A DNA stretch of 59,382 bases from Endozoicomonas acroporae (GTDB lineage: Bacteria; Pseudomonadota; Gammaproteobacteria; Pseudomonadales; Endozoicomonadaceae). A program made the position numbers and the translations under genes. How positions within the stretch are numbered: position 1 is the first letter of the stretch; every line of letters begins with the position of its first letter. Where the stretch lies: NCBI RefSeq assembly GCF_002864045.1, contig NZ_PJPV01000079.1:1-59382 (forward strand), given 5' to 3'. Shown in pieces: positions 13,964 through 23,611 of this stretch. Under the pieces are notes generated by a model. It was not told the origin of the DNA, did no database searches, and was given only the letters and a program-made list of their open reading frames with translations.

Positions 13964-15844
13964 ATGAGCGACCCTCTGTTTCCAGGGACTGTCGGCGCTT
14001 CGATTGCACCGGATTGGCCTGCAAATGAGCCTGCTAAAACGACACCCCCCAGCTCCGCTATTGCGCTCCCGGAGGCAAGCCCGCAGACACAGTTTCCGCA
14101 ACAATTTCCGCAGCAATTTCCGCAAAAACAGCCGTTGTGGCAAAGAACGATTACTGAACTCCCCCCCGAACTTTTGGTCATGATTTTTGACCACCTTGAA
14201 TTCGATGACATCCCGCAAGTTAATGCAACCTGCCAGACTTTCCGGGAAGTGGTGAAGGAACACAAATATATTCAGGAACTGTCTTATTTTGCCCGACTTC
14301 CGCAACGCTTCCGTGAACAGTACCGGCAAATAGCCCCGTGGCAGAAAAAATCCTGGCACTCTCATCCATTTGCCACTCCGGCATCACGCAACAACAGAGG
14401 GACATCGTTCAGGGACAGGATAATAAAGAACCTCCCGCAGATGTCCGCACTACTATGCCTTGACACCTTGCGGAGGATGGAATCATGCCCGGCTTACCGC
14501 CTGGTTCCGCGACACAAAGTCACTCTCCCGCAGCGTGATCCAGGTGAACCATATAATCAGACCGAAGCTATTCTTGATTTTTGCCTCAGCCAGTCCAGTC
14601 GTCATCTGTTGTTTTATGGCCGTTATTTGCATGACCACCGAATTCTGACCAGGGATGACCGGGGACAATGGGCAGAAGAGCACGTCAATTGGTCCGGTAA
14701 CAGCGGCAGCCGGGTGATTACCGGGGCAAATTTCAGTGCTTGCACGAACCGCCTGTTAACCCGCAACAGTGAGGGTTATGTGAATACCTTACGGTCTGCT
14801 AACAGCGGTTGGGAGGAAGTCGGCAAGGAAACTTTGCCGAACCAGAAGGTCCAATTCAGCCCTTCCGGGAAATATATGGTGACCTGTAATGAGGACGATC
14901 AGGTACTCCTCTGGTGCATGGACGAAAATAATAATGATTGGCTGAAAATGAAGGTTTCCGGCCTCTCCCCCGAAGGGTTGATTGGTAAAGTTCAGTTCAG
15001 TCCATCGGAGCGGTATCTGTCACTGCACACGCAGGATAAAAGAACCATTTTATCTCTGGATGATTGTGGAGTCTGGTCAGCACAGCATTCAATATTAATA
15101 GCAGAGGATTGGGGTTCTGCCTGCTTCAGCCCAGTGGCAGATCAGCTTCTGGTGGGTATTGATCGCAAACCCTACAGTCCCGGACGGGTCTCAATTCACA
15201 GCCCGGATCCATCGGGGAAATGGCAAGAAACGGTGATCTTCCCGACATTCTTTCCGCTGCAATTCAGCTCTACCGGTAAATACCTGTTCGCTATATCTGA
15301 TGCAATTCATGGTCCGACGCCTTGCGAGGATCTGCTGCTATGGCACAGACCGGAAAATTGGTCTGACTGGTCGCTGAACCCGCGTCTCTCGCCGGAGTCG
15401 AGTTCCGCGTCAAGGCTTGAATCAGCCATAAGGCTCAAACACGATGGCGCAGTGTATCAGGCGCGATTCAGCCCGTCTGACAGTCACTTGCTGACCACCA
15501 GCTATAGTGGTGGGTTCGGCACAATCTGTATCTGGGAGAAGAGCCAGGCAGGGACATGGTCAATTCAAACCATCACCAGGGAGTACACCCCAATCATCAC
15601 CGGCTTTAGCCTGTCGGGCCTTCATGCGCTGACTCGCAACTCTCACATGGTAGGAATCCTGGGGCTCAACGATCAAAAGCACTGGTCACTCAAGGGAAAG
15701 ATCGAGCAAGACGGTATCATAAATGCACGCTTCAATCCCATGTCAGAGCATGAAGTGGTGGTCTTGAGCCGTACCGGGGAAGGCGATATGACCAATTTCA
15801 CTTTACAAGTTTGGGAAATAAGAGATGCTGATACGCCGGATTGA
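13964..15844 (+). CDS. F-box / beta-propeller protein, paralogue 3
   Basis: A 626-residue close paralogue of copy 2. The N-terminal linker carries an expanded run of QFPQ units (TQFPQQFPQQFPQKQ), encoded by a 12-base tandem repeat (CAGTTTCCGCAA-like) at about 14090-14130. Copy 2 has one unit and copy 1 none. The F-box is at about 62-98 (ITELPPELLVMIFDHLEF), followed by about nine FSPSG-type propeller repeats. The C-terminal ~100 residues are almost the same in copies 2 and 3, which suggests recent duplication or gene conversion. A large palindromic element follows at 15868. Confidence 0.85.
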   Translation: MSDPLFPGTVGASIAPDWPANEPAKTTPPSSAIALPEASPQTQFPQQFPQQFPQKQPLWQRTITELPPELLVMIFDHLEFDDIPQVNATCQTFREVVKEHKYIQELSYFARLPQRFREQYRQIAPWQKKSWHSHPFATPASRNNRGTSFRDRIIKNLPQMSALLCLDTLRRMESCPAYRLVPRHKVTLPQRDPGEPYNQTEAILDFCLSQSSRHLLFYGRYLHDHRILTRDDRGQWAEEHVNWSGNSGSRVITGANFSACTNRLLTRNSEGYVNTLRSANSGWEEVGKETLPNQKVQFSPSGKYMVTCNEDDQVLLWCMDENNNDWLKMKVSGLSPEGLIGKVQFSPSERYLSLHTQDKRTILSLDDCGVWSAQHSILIAEDWGSACFSPVADQLLVGIDRKPYSPGRVSIHSPDPSGKWQETVIFPTFFPLQFSSTGKYLFAISDAIHGPTPCEDLLLWHRPENWSDWSLNPRLSPESSSASRLESAIRLKHDGAVYQARFSPSDSHLLTTSYSGGFGTICIWEKSQAGTWSIQTITREYTPIITGFSLSGLHALTRNSHMVGILGLNDQKHWSLKGKIEQDGIINARFNPMSEHEVVVLSRTGEGDMTNFTLQVWEIRDADTPD

Positions 15845-15867
15845 AGACAATGGCCTGCTGTTTTGAA

Positions 15868-16059
15868 CTCGTTCCCAGGGTTCTGAGGGTGTTGCAAAAA
15901 GTATAAAAGCCTTGAACCACAAAGACACGAAGACACAAAGAAAGCCTTTTTATTGCCGAGCGTAGCCCCGGCAAGCCCAGAAAAAACTTTGTGTCTTTGT
16001 GCCTTTATGGTTCCCTTCTTTTTAGGCCTTTCGCAACACCCTCTCCTCCCCGGGAACGA
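15868..16059. repeat. Large palindromic interspersed element
   Basis: Outer arms are CTCGTTCCCA and CGGGAACGAT. The next layer is GAGGGTGTTGC (15885) with GCAACACCCTC (16033-16043). The inner arms are ACCACAAAGACACGAAGACA and the imperfect complement TTTGTGTCTTTGTGCCTTTA. It has no coding capacity. It shares its outer tips with the element at 57252-57344, and could terminate both the F-box gene and malM, which converge here. Confidence 0.7.
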
Positions 16060-16087
16060 TAAAACGAGCTGGCGGCTCGAATCACTA

Positions 16088-17140
16088 TCAGAACAACGCA
16101 TCTATATGGCTGAGCAGCATTCTGGACTGATCAATCACCCCCAGGGCAGCCCGGGTTTCACCTTGTTGCAAATGCATCATTAACTGCTGCTGATAAGCAT
16201 GGGACAAACGTTTATCGATTGCCTGCGAATCTGAAGCGGTGCTTTCAATGGCATTACCTGCGGATTCACGTCCATAAAGCGCAGAAAATGCCACCTGCAG
16301 ATCAGCATGCATCTGACCCGCACTCTCCCGCAGTGCCAAAGCCTCCTGAACCTTGCCATCGCCCAGCAACTGAAGAACGGTCTCTCGATACTCTTTACTT
16401 AAAGCAATAGTGTCGAAACCAACTGCTGCCTCAGCCTCTCTTCCTGTAGCAACCGGCGGTGTATAAGCAGGCCCTGGGGCAGAACCAGCGCTATACGCTT
16501 CGGTCAGTGACATGGCTTCCAGGGTAATAACTCCAAGATCACTGGCCGTCGCCAGCACATCTTTGGTAGCCGGTGGCATAAAGCCCCGGGCCTTTGCGTA
16601 CTCCTTCTCCATATCAACAACCTGAAGCTTATGGTTGCGACCATCGTCACTCATATAAACGACAATGTATTCGACTGGCGTCAGCAACGGGTCACGATTG
16701 TCTACCACAAAGCTGTGATAAAAATACTCCTGACCAAGCAGGCCCGGCTTCTGGTAATCCAAAGCCGTCACTGGCACGGTTTTAACCACCTGGTAATGCT
16801 TATCGAGCAGTTGCACTTCCGGCATAAACGCCGAAGCTTCCCGGCCAAATTTCCCACGTTTTATCTGACTGCTGATTTTGAACCGGTAGGCTCCATATCC
16901 GGGTAGCTGCCAGCCTATAACGGCAGAATCGCTGTTAGTCGTTTTCAGCGTTGCAGACTGTTCCGTCAGCCCAATGGTCTGCTGAATAGCTTCGTCGTAT
17001 ATCCGCAGTGGTTGATAATTCAGGGTCGGTAAAGAGTGGTAAACAGCCACAGGCTCTTTAGTCGTCGGGGCTATCGCAGAATCATGGGTTGCACAGCCAG
17101 CCAGTAAGCCAAGTGCCAGGCAGAGCGCTGTTTTTTTCAT
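16088..17140 (-). CDS. malM: Maltose operon lipoprotein MalM
   Basis: About 350 residues from ATG 17140; a TTG four codons upstream is less likely. MKKTALCLALGLLAGC is a lipoprotein signal with lipobox Cys16. The body matches the MalM family: an N-terminal domain with a beta-rich motif around YQPLRIYDEAIQQTIGLTEQ and YGAYRFKISSQ, and a C-terminal region near AFSALYGRESAGNA. MalM is a periplasmic or envelope protein of maltose operons whose exact role is unsettled. A near-perfect operator-like palindrome lies ~60 bp upstream (17200-17223), so this gene probably has its own promoter within the maltose regulon rather than belonging to the malEFGKQ transcript. Confidence 0.85.
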   Translation of the reverse strand: MKKTALCLALGLLAGCATHDSAIAPTTKEPVAVYHSLPTLNYQPLRIYDEAIQQTIGLTEQSATLKTTNSDSAVIGWQLPGYGAYRFKISSQIKRGKFGREASAFMPEVQLLDKHYQVVKTVPVTALDYQKPGLLGQEYFYHSFVVDNRDPLLTPVEYIVVYMSDDGRNHKLQVVDMEKEYAKARGFMPPATKDVLATASDLGVITLEAMSLTEAYSAGSAPGPAYTPPVATGREAEAAVGFDTIALSKEYRETVLQLLGDGKVQEALALRESAGQMHADLQVAFSALYGRESAGNAIESTASDSQAIDKRLSHAYQQQLMMHLQQGETRAALGVIDQSRMLLSHIDALF

Positions 17141-17199
17141 CGGACTACTCAACGGGATAAATTAATTGTCTGCAATTCTATCGGTATTCATCAGAGCGC

Positions 17200-17223
17200 G
17201 AGTCTGTAAACGATTACAGACTC
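17200..17223. promoter_or_regulatory. LacI-type operator upstream of malM
   Basis: GAGTCTGTAAACGATTACAG followed by ACTC is a 24-bp palindrome with one mismatch pair. The core TGTAAACGATTACA is at 17205-17218. It is the most symmetric of the similar sites in the window. Confidence 0.7.
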
Positions 17224-17235
17224 CTAGGCATAGTA

Positions 17236-17429
17236 CATGGTTTCAATGGGTTTGACGGGTTGTCGTGTCTCCGCACTCCGTTCATCCTGAGTGCTGAGCT
17301 TGACGAAGCATCGAAGGACCCATAGGGCCTAAAGGCGGAAACTACGGACTCTGATAGATCGAGCCAAGCACCCTTCGACTCCGCTCAGGGTGAACGGAGA
17401 TTGTACACGTCAAACTCATTGAAACCATG
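17236..17429. mobile_element. MITE, copy 2, TA-flanked, inverted relative to copy 1
   Basis: Ends CATGGTTTCAATGGGTTTGA (17236) and TCAAACTCATTGAAACCATG (ending 17429) lie between TA dinucleotides. The interior matches the reverse complement of 11580-11758. It lies just upstream of the malM operator. Confidence 0.75.
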
Positions 17430-17450
17430 TACTAGTGCAACTAAGCGTTG

Positions 17451-17535
17451 ATACCAATACCGTTCGTGCTGAGCTTGTCGAAGTACGGTGGCACCATCCT
17501 TCGACAAGCTCAGGATGAACGGGGTGCATGGGTAT
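17451..17535. repeat. REP-like hairpin
   Basis: CCGTTCGTGCTGAGCTTGTC (17460) pairs with GACAAGCTCAGGATGAACGG (ending 17522), with outer ATACC/GGTAT arms. It lies downstream of malQ and may act as a transcript end or mRNA stabiliser. Confidence 0.7.
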
Positions 17536-17590
17536 TAACACTTTTTTGCACCAGGAGGCTGACCGACAACAGGTTACCGATGGTCAGACA

Positions 17591-19786
17591 CTATTTCGCC
17601 TTACGACAGCCACTCAGGTTGGCAAAGAACTGCTGATTCTCTTTGCTGGCCAGCATTGCAGAAATACTCTGAGGCAGACGACGACGCCAGTTTGGATATT
17701 CACTACAGGTGCCAGGCACATTCACCGGAGAGTCAATCATCATCACATCTTCCAGCTGGAAGCCGGTGATTTGCGAAGCCGACAAGGCCAGGTAGTAGCT
17801 GAATTTCTCCATGATGGTACGACTGAATGCCGGTGCCGTGCTTGCCTGAAGGTCAATGCCTTCTGGTAATTCCCCAAGGTCAGCCAGGGTATTCAGCACC
17901 GCCTTGCGGGTCTGTTCACGGGCATCGTGGTCAGCGGCAGCACGCTCTTCGGAGAAAAAGCCCAGGGATTCCATCAGGTCGATGTCTTTGCCATCCCACC
18001 AGCCTTTCATGGTGGGTGTGTCATGGCATACCAGCATCGCCAGGGCTTTTTCACGGTACTTGTCGGGTGCCGTATAACGATCCTTATCCTGCTGGAAGAT
18101 CCCCATCACACTGCCGTACATTCTTGCCGGAGGCAGACTGTCGGTGATTTCCTGAGGAACCACACCCAGGTCTTCACCAAACACCAGACACTGTTGGCGA
18201 TGACTTTCCAGCTTGATAATACCCAGCAAATCCTGCAGCGGATAGTGGACGTAACAGCCATAACGGGCACCTTTGTTGTCCGTGTTGCCGTTCGGGCACC
18301 ACCAGAGACGGAACAGTCCCATGGCGTGATCAATACGCAACGCACCGCAGTTACGCATATTGTTCCGGATCAGCTCAACGAAAGGCTGGTAACGCTCCTC
18401 TTTCAAGACCACCGGATTGAACGGTGGCAGACCCCAGTCCTGACCCATCGGCCCCAAACCATCGGGTGGCGCACCGGTGCTGGCTTCGAGAACAAATAAA
18501 TTACGATCCGTCCAGACATCGGCACCGTTGCTGTCTACACCCACCGCCAGATCACGGTAGAGGCCAACCATCATACCGGCGTCTTTGGCTTTTTCCTGGG
18601 CTGCGTGCAGCTGTTCATCCATCTGCCACTGCAGGTATTTAAAGAACGTAATCCGTGCCTGATTCGTCTTGGCAAAAGCCCTGACCTCTTTACTGTCTGG
18701 CGTCTGGTACGCCTCTGGCCAGCAGCGCCATCCCCAGCTATTAATATCGGTTTTCCGGAAATGCTCATACAGCGCTTCAAACAGAGCAAACTGATCTAAC
18801 CGCGCTCCCCTTGACTGACAGAAAGCCGTGAACGCCTGATCCCGGTCTGTTCCCTTGCCCAGATGCTGTTCGGCAAACTCATTAAACAACAGTTCCAACA
18901 CCGACATTTTCAATGGTGCCACCTTGTCGTATTCCACAAGGTCGGTGCTGCGCAATTCATCAATCAATCCCTGATGTTTCGCAACAGTCTCCCGGGCTGA
19001 CGCACTGTCGGCGTACTCCGCCACTTGTTCAGGGTCAATGTACAGCACATTATCAAACAGACGGGTCGATGGGCTGTAAGGCGAGCAGTGCAGTGGATTG
19101 GACGGGTACAGGGCATGCACCGGATTCAGGCCAACAAAATCAGCCCCCTGCTCACCCATACCTGCCGCCAGAGCACCCAGGTCAGTCAGATCGCCCACCC
19201 CCCAGTTACGCTCAGAGCGAACGGTATACAGCTGAATACCGGAACCCCAGATTTTAGCGCCCTGTTTCATGGCTTCCGGTTCATAACAAACTTCCGGTAC
19301 CACAATCAATCCGGCTTCTGCCGTAAATGCTTTCCCCTGAACCGCCATCGTGTGATAACCCAGTGGCAGGTATTCAGGTATTGAAACCTCAAGGGCAATA
19401 TACTCTTTGCGCTCCAGCTTCATGGTTTCGGACACAACAGCCGTAGTCAGATCGGCATGATGGGTAACCTGGTCACCGTTTTCCAGAGTTATCTGCACAG
19501 CAACAGACGATGGACGTTTACTCTTGGAGCAACGCAGTACGAAAGAGAAGCTTTGTCCCTGATGCACAACCGTCACTGGTAATAAAGGAGATTGCCACAA
19601 CTTTAACTGTTCAGTGGCTATCGCCTGTTTCAGCGACGCATTACTGCTAACGTCAAAACCCATGGCAGCCAGCAGGGGAATTTTGTTCTCAGTGTTAATA
19701 GCTACCGGAGTACCATCCCAGTCCTTATAGCCACTGGCCATGCCACACAGGTCACCCAGACTGTCGATAAATTGGTGGTCAAGCAT
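17591..19786 (-). CDS. malQ: 4-alpha-glucanotransferase (amylomaltase), GH77
   Basis: A 731-residue protein, a normal length for the enterobacterial MalQ type, which has an extra N-terminal beta-domain. Family signatures: IQLYTVRSERNWGVGDLTDL; GALRIDHAMGLFRLWW with the nucleophile Asp; VFGEDLGVVP with the acid/base Glu; and CHDTPTMKGWWDG. It is a cytoplasmic enzyme that disproportionates maltodextrins, releasing glucose and building longer chains for the phosphorylase. It is the last gene of the minus-strand malE-F-G-K-Q order. A hairpin in the 121-bp gap after malK may tune its expression. Confidence 0.95.
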   Translation of the reverse strand: MLDHQFIDSLGDLCGMASGYKDWDGTPVAINTENKIPLLAAMGFDVSSNASLKQAIATEQLKLWQSPLLPVTVVHQGQSFSFVLRCSKSKRPSSVAVQITLENGDQVTHHADLTTAVVSETMKLERKEYIALEVSIPEYLPLGYHTMAVQGKAFTAEAGLIVVPEVCYEPEAMKQGAKIWGSGIQLYTVRSERNWGVGDLTDLGALAAGMGEQGADFVGLNPVHALYPSNPLHCSPYSPSTRLFDNVLYIDPEQVAEYADSASARETVAKHQGLIDELRSTDLVEYDKVAPLKMSVLELLFNEFAEQHLGKGTDRDQAFTAFCQSRGARLDQFALFEALYEHFRKTDINSWGWRCWPEAYQTPDSKEVRAFAKTNQARITFFKYLQWQMDEQLHAAQEKAKDAGMMVGLYRDLAVGVDSNGADVWTDRNLFVLEASTGAPPDGLGPMGQDWGLPPFNPVVLKEERYQPFVELIRNNMRNCGALRIDHAMGLFRLWWCPNGNTDNKGARYGCYVHYPLQDLLGIIKLESHRQQCLVFGEDLGVVPQEITDSLPPARMYGSVMGIFQQDKDRYTAPDKYREKALAMLVCHDTPTMKGWWDGKDIDLMESLGFFSEERAAADHDAREQTRKAVLNTLADLGELPEGIDLQASTAPAFSRTIMEKFSYYLALSASQITGFQLEDVMMIDSPVNVPGTCSEYPNWRRRLPQSISAMLASKENQQFFANLSGCRKAK

Positions 19787-19806
19787 TGAGTTTCTTCATA
19801 AGTAGG

Positions 19807-19829
19807 CCGGCAACCTGGAAGGTTGCCGG
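19807..19829 (-). repeat. Intergenic hairpin between malK and malQ
   Basis: CCGGCAACCT-GGA-AGGTTGCCGG, a perfect 10-bp stem without a T-run on either strand. It is probably an attenuator or mRNA-stabilising structure. Confidence 0.6.
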
Positions 19830-19907
19830 AGATTGCACAAAATTTGTCGTATGGAATGCAGGTTGTTCCAACGGTCTTCCACGGTAGGGAATCAGCTGTC
19901 AGCAATA

Positions 19908-21050
19908 TCAGTCAAATACTGGTGACCTGGTCCGTGAAAACGCGACACCGCTGGCATCAAACAGATGACAGTTTTCCGCCGGAACACCCACATGGAATTC
20001 AGCACCAGGCTGACGACGCAGGGAGTCTTCCACCCGGGCAATAAACGCTTCGTGAATATCCGGATGATTCAGGTAGATAAATGACTCATTACCCAGGCGC
20101 TCAATGGTTTCGATCGTGCCGGTAATGCAGTTTTCTGCACCATCCGCCTCTTCATGATTCAGCACATCCTGTGGCCGAATACCCAGCGTTACCTTATCAC
20201 CGGCCCTGGCATTGCGGGTGTCATTGCAAACACGCAACTCAGTACCACACTCCAGCTTAATTCTAGTCTCTTTCTGACCGGGCTCCACTATCGCGGCACG
20301 GAAGAAATTCATCTTCGGTGAACCGATAAAACTGGCCACAAACAGGTTGCACGGGTTGTGATAAAGCGCCAGCGGTGCACCCACCTGCTCCAGATTGCTT
20401 TCGGCACCGTCTGCCAGTGGGCTGAGTACCACGATACGATCGGCCAGCGTCATGGCCTCTACCTGATCGTGGGTTACATAGATGGCCGTTGTCTTCAGTT
20501 TATTATGCAGACGGGACAACTCCTGACGCATCTGTACCCGCAGGGATACGTCCAGGTTGGACAGCGGCTCATCAAACAGAAACAGCCTCGGTTCCTGCAC
20601 AATGGAGCGACCAATCGCCACCCGCTGGCGCTGACCACCGGACATCGCCTTTGGCTTACGATCCAACAGCTTTTCCAGCTGCAAAATTCTGGCCGCTTCA
20701 TCCACACGACGATTGATCTCGGCCTTGTTCGCTTTTGCCAGCTTCAGGCCAAACTCCATATTTTCCCGCACCGTCATATGGGGATAGAGGGCATAAGACT
20801 GGAACACCATACCAACACGACGCTCATTGGGCGGCATATCGTTGGAATGCTCACCGTCCAGCTCCAGCAAACCGTCGGTAATCTCCTCCAGGCCACAGAT
20901 CATCCGCAGCAACGTGGACTTACCACAACCGGAAGGGCCAACGAAGGCGACAAATTCACCATCTTCAATGTGCAGATTGATGTTCTTCAGAACAAATGTC
21001 TTGCCACCGTCGTAGCTTTTGTCCAGTTGGGTCAGCTTTACTTCAGCCAT
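19908..21050 (-). CDS. malK: Maltose/maltodextrin ABC transporter ATPase
   Basis: A 380-residue protein. Walker A GPSGCGKST, signature MSGGQRQRVAIGRSIV, Walker B LFLFDEPLSNLD and switch His in THDQVEAMTLADR define the ATPase domain (1-~235). The C-terminal ~145 residues are the OB-type regulatory domain of MalK/UgpC proteins (TLGIRPQDV). In enteric bacteria that domain binds MalT and EIIA-Glc; neither partner gene is in this window. It is cytoplasmic and pairs with MalF and MalG. It lies 28 bp downstream of malG in the same operon. Confidence 0.95.
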   Translation of the reverse strand: MAEVKLTQLDKSYDGGKTFVLKNINLHIEDGEFVAFVGPSGCGKSTLLRMICGLEEITDGLLELDGEHSNDMPPNERRVGMVFQSYALYPHMTVRENMEFGLKLAKANKAEINRRVDEAARILQLEKLLDRKPKAMSGGQRQRVAIGRSIVQEPRLFLFDEPLSNLDVSLRVQMRQELSRLHNKLKTTAIYVTHDQVEAMTLADRIVVLSPLADGAESNLEQVGAPLALYHNPCNLFVASFIGSPKMNFFRAAIVEPGQKETRIKLECGTELRVCNDTRNARAGDKVTLGIRPQDVLNHEEADGAENCITGTIETIERLGNESFIYLNHPDIHEAFIARVEDSLRRQPGAEFHVGVPAENCHLFDASGVAFSRTRSPVFD

Positions 21051-21078
21051 TGTCTTTCTCTTTTAAACTGTAAATCCG

Positions 21079-21972
21079 TTAACCTTTCACACCACCAGCC
21101 GTCAGACCATTGACCAGATAACGCTGGGCCATCAGGAAGACGACAGTAATGGGCATACCGGTCAAAATCGCGGCAGCGGCAAAATCACCCCAGAGGTAGT
21201 TCTGGGCATAGAGGAACTGTTTCATCCCTACAGCCAGCGTCAGCTGGTCAACACCCTGGAGCAGTACAGAGGCAATCGGGTACTCACCAATCACACCGAT
21301 AAACGACAGTACAAACACAACCGCCAGAATAGGTACAGACAGTGGCAGCAGAATATATCGGAATGCCTGCCAGGGGGTGGCACCGTCGATATAGGCAGAC
21401 TCTTCCAGGGCCACATCAATACTTTCGAAATAGCCTTTAATCAGCCAGATGTGCATGGTGATACCGCCCAGGTAGGACATCACCAGGGCACTGTGAGTAT
21501 TCAAACCCAGCCATGGCACCACACCGCCCAACTTATTAAAGAAGGCATGGAAAGCCACCAGGGCCAGCACCGCCGGAAACATCTGCAGAATCATCATGCT
21601 GGTGAGCAGGTGATTCTTGAAACGGAAGCGCAGTCTGGCAAAAGCATAAGCCCCCGTAGTGGACAGCATGAGGATCAGCGCCGAAGTGGTAAAGCTGACT
21701 TTCAGGGAGTTCCACAACCAGGTCAGCACCGGAAAAGTCGGCTTAACCACCGAACCATCCGCTGCGGTGTACTCAAAACCCAGTACCATTGCCCAGTGCT
21801 CCAGACTGGGGTTTTCCGGAATCAAACTGCCCGTGGCAAAGTTACCGGTACGAAAAGAGACCGAAAGAATCATCAGAAACGGAAACATCACCAGACACAG
21901 CAGCAGAATCATCACAATCCGCGCCGCCCATACCCGATATTTCAGGTTTCGTGGTTGTACCATTGCCATCAT
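21079..21972 (-). CDS. malG: Maltose ABC transporter permease MalG
   Basis: About 297 residues with six predicted membrane segments. The EAA loop [18 protein letters not shown], with following LPLS, contacts MalK. The start ATG 21972 overlaps the malF stop (TGATG) and has CAGGAG upstream. A TTG one codon earlier is less likely. Length matches E. coli MalG (296). Confidence 0.95.
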   Translation of the reverse strand: MMAMVQPRNLKYRVWAARIVMILLLCLVMFPFLMILSVSFRTGNFATGSLIPENPSLEHWAMVLGFEYTAADGSVVKPTFPVLTWLWNSLKVSFTTSALILMLSTTGAYAFARLRFRFKNHLLTSMMILQMFPAVLALVAFHAFFNKLGGVVPWLGLNTHSALVMSYLGGITMHIWLIKGYFESIDVALEESAYIDGATPWQAFRYILLPLSVPILAVVFVLSFIGVIGEYPIASVLLQGVDQLTLAVGMKQFLYAQNYLWGDFAAAAILTGMPITVVFLMAQRYLVNGLTAGGVKG

Positions 21973-23504
21973 CAATACTCCTGTGAGCTGCGGGTGGCCC
22001 TGAGGTTAACCCAGGAGATAAATCCGACGATCAGGAAGATCATCGTGGCAATAGCTGAGGCAAGACCAAAGTCCTGTCCTGCGACGAATGCCGTACGGAA
22101 AGTGAAGTTCACCAGCAAATCCGTGAAGCCTGCTGCAGTGGTGGTGCCCGGCATCATGGGGCCGCCCGCGGTCAACAGGTCAATCAGCACGAAGTTATTG
22201 AAGTTAAAGGCAAAACTGGCAATCAGGATCGGCGCCAGCGGTTTGGCAATATTGGGCAGTGTTATGTACAGCAGGTTATGGATCGGGTTGGCACCATCAA
22301 TGGCAGAGGCTTCATACAGATCGTCCGGAATCGCTTTCAGCAGTCCCATACAGACGATCATCATATAGGGGTAGCCAAGCCAGGTGTTGACGATCAGAAT
22401 CATGGCCCTGGCAAAGGTCGGGTTGGTCATCCACTCAGGACTGATGCCAAACAGCCCTTCCAGGATCATATTGATCTCACCAAAGTTCTGATTAAACAGA
22501 CCCTTGAAAATAAGAATGGAAATAAACGCCGGCACTGCATAAGGAAGGATCAGCAGCACCCGGTAAATCCCCCGCTCTCTCAGTGGTTCCCATTGCATCA
22601 GGTTAGCCAGCAGCAGGCCGATCACCAGACAGAACAGCACGCTGCCCGCTGAAAACACAACAGTCCAGACAAAAATCTTGAAAAACGGCTCCCGTATACC
22701 TTTGTCTGTGACCAGTCGATTGTAGTTATCGCCACCAATATACACAGAGAAACCGGGTGCAACCTGCTCACCAGCTTCGGTCACATAAAACCCCGTGGTC
22801 ATATCCGGGCGCAGGATATCACCGGTTTTAATCTCAACCAGATAGTCGTTTGACTGTTCCCGATACTGCGGCGCCATCGCCGAAAATTCACGCAGGGACG
22901 ACATCACCAGACGAGTATCGTCTTCCAGGATAACAGCCACTGAACCCAGGGCCGAGCGTTGCTTCACCACTTCCCTCATTGACAGTTTGTTACCCTTTGC
23001 GTGGGCACCTGAACGGGCAGAAACCTCTGTCAGGTCACCATTGAGTACAAAAGTGTCGGAGGTATAAATACTGTGACTGTCGTTTTTATCAGTCAGTTGC
23101 AGTTGAAACTGATTGTTATGCTGGAAAAGCGCCAGTGTGTAGGTATGGTCGCCTGTTTTTACCAGTTTATTCAGGTGAATTTCCTTGACCCGCTCAAGGC
23201 TCAGAATATTGGCAGAACCGTAATTCGTGAACGAAATACTAAAGGTATACGCCATGGGAAAAACGATAAACATGATAATGCCCAGCAAACAGGGGTACAC
23301 GTAGCGATAGTTGTAACCGCACTTGCTGGTAAAAATCCATGTACCCAGGCTGCCCAGAACCAGCAGGGTCAATGGGAAAAGAATTTCACCCTGGAAATAC
23401 AGCAGGGCAATAACGTACAGCAGGGCTAGATCAATCAGGGCAACAAGCGCCCACTTTGGCCCGTTGCCAGACAACAATGCTCTGACATTGGCGGGTATGG
23501 TCAT
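21972..23504 (-). CDS. malF: Maltose ABC transporter permease MalF
   Basis: A 510-residue protein, close to E. coli MalF (514). It has eight predicted membrane segments and the large periplasmic P2 loop (about 95-275) found in enteric-type MalF, which contacts the binding protein. The EAA loop [20 protein letters not shown] is near residue 400. The ribosome binding site GGAGAGAG precedes ATG 23504. Its stop overlaps malG by one base. Confidence 0.95.
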   Translation of the reverse strand: MTIPANVRALLSGNGPKWALVALIDLALLYVIALLYFQGEILFPLTLLVLGSLGTWIFTSKCGYNYRYVYPCLLGIIMFIVFPMAYTFSISFTNYGSANILSLERVKEIHLNKLVKTGDHTYTLALFQHNNQFQLQLTDKNDSHSIYTSDTFVLNGDLTEVSARSGAHAKGNKLSMREVVKQRSALGSVAVILEDDTRLVMSSLREFSAMAPQYREQSNDYLVEIKTGDILRPDMTTGFYVTEAGEQVAPGFSVYIGGDNYNRLVTDKGIREPFFKIFVWTVVFSAGSVLFCLVIGLLLANLMQWEPLRERGIYRVLLILPYAVPAFISILIFKGLFNQNFGEINMILEGLFGISPEWMTNPTFARAMILIVNTWLGYPYMMIVCMGLLKAIPDDLYEASAIDGANPIHNLLYITLPNIAKPLAPILIASFAFNFNNFVLIDLLTAGGPMMPGTTTAAGFTDLLVNFTFRTAFVAGQDFGLASAIATMIFLIVGFISWVNLRATRSSQEY

Positions 23505-23532
23505 GGTATTTCTCTCTCCGGGAGGGTTTTAA

Positions 23533-23557
23533 GCCGGTCATCTGAATGATGACCGGC
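23533..23557 (-). repeat. malE-malF intergenic hairpin
   Basis: GCCGGTCATC-TGAAT-GATGACCGGC, a perfect 10-bp stem between malE and malF. In E. coli a REP element in the same place protects malE mRNA and makes MalE far more abundant than MalF. An analogous role is likely here. Confidence 0.7.
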
Positions 23558-23611
23558 AGATGTAACGGGTCACATCAATGTGAGCCTGCGTTACACCCCG
23601 TGTGGCATTTT

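Noticed and set aside
21451..22368. Long plus-strand frames opposite malG and malF
   Set aside because: His/Gln-rich composition typical of antisense frames of membrane proteins; malF and malG are unambiguous.
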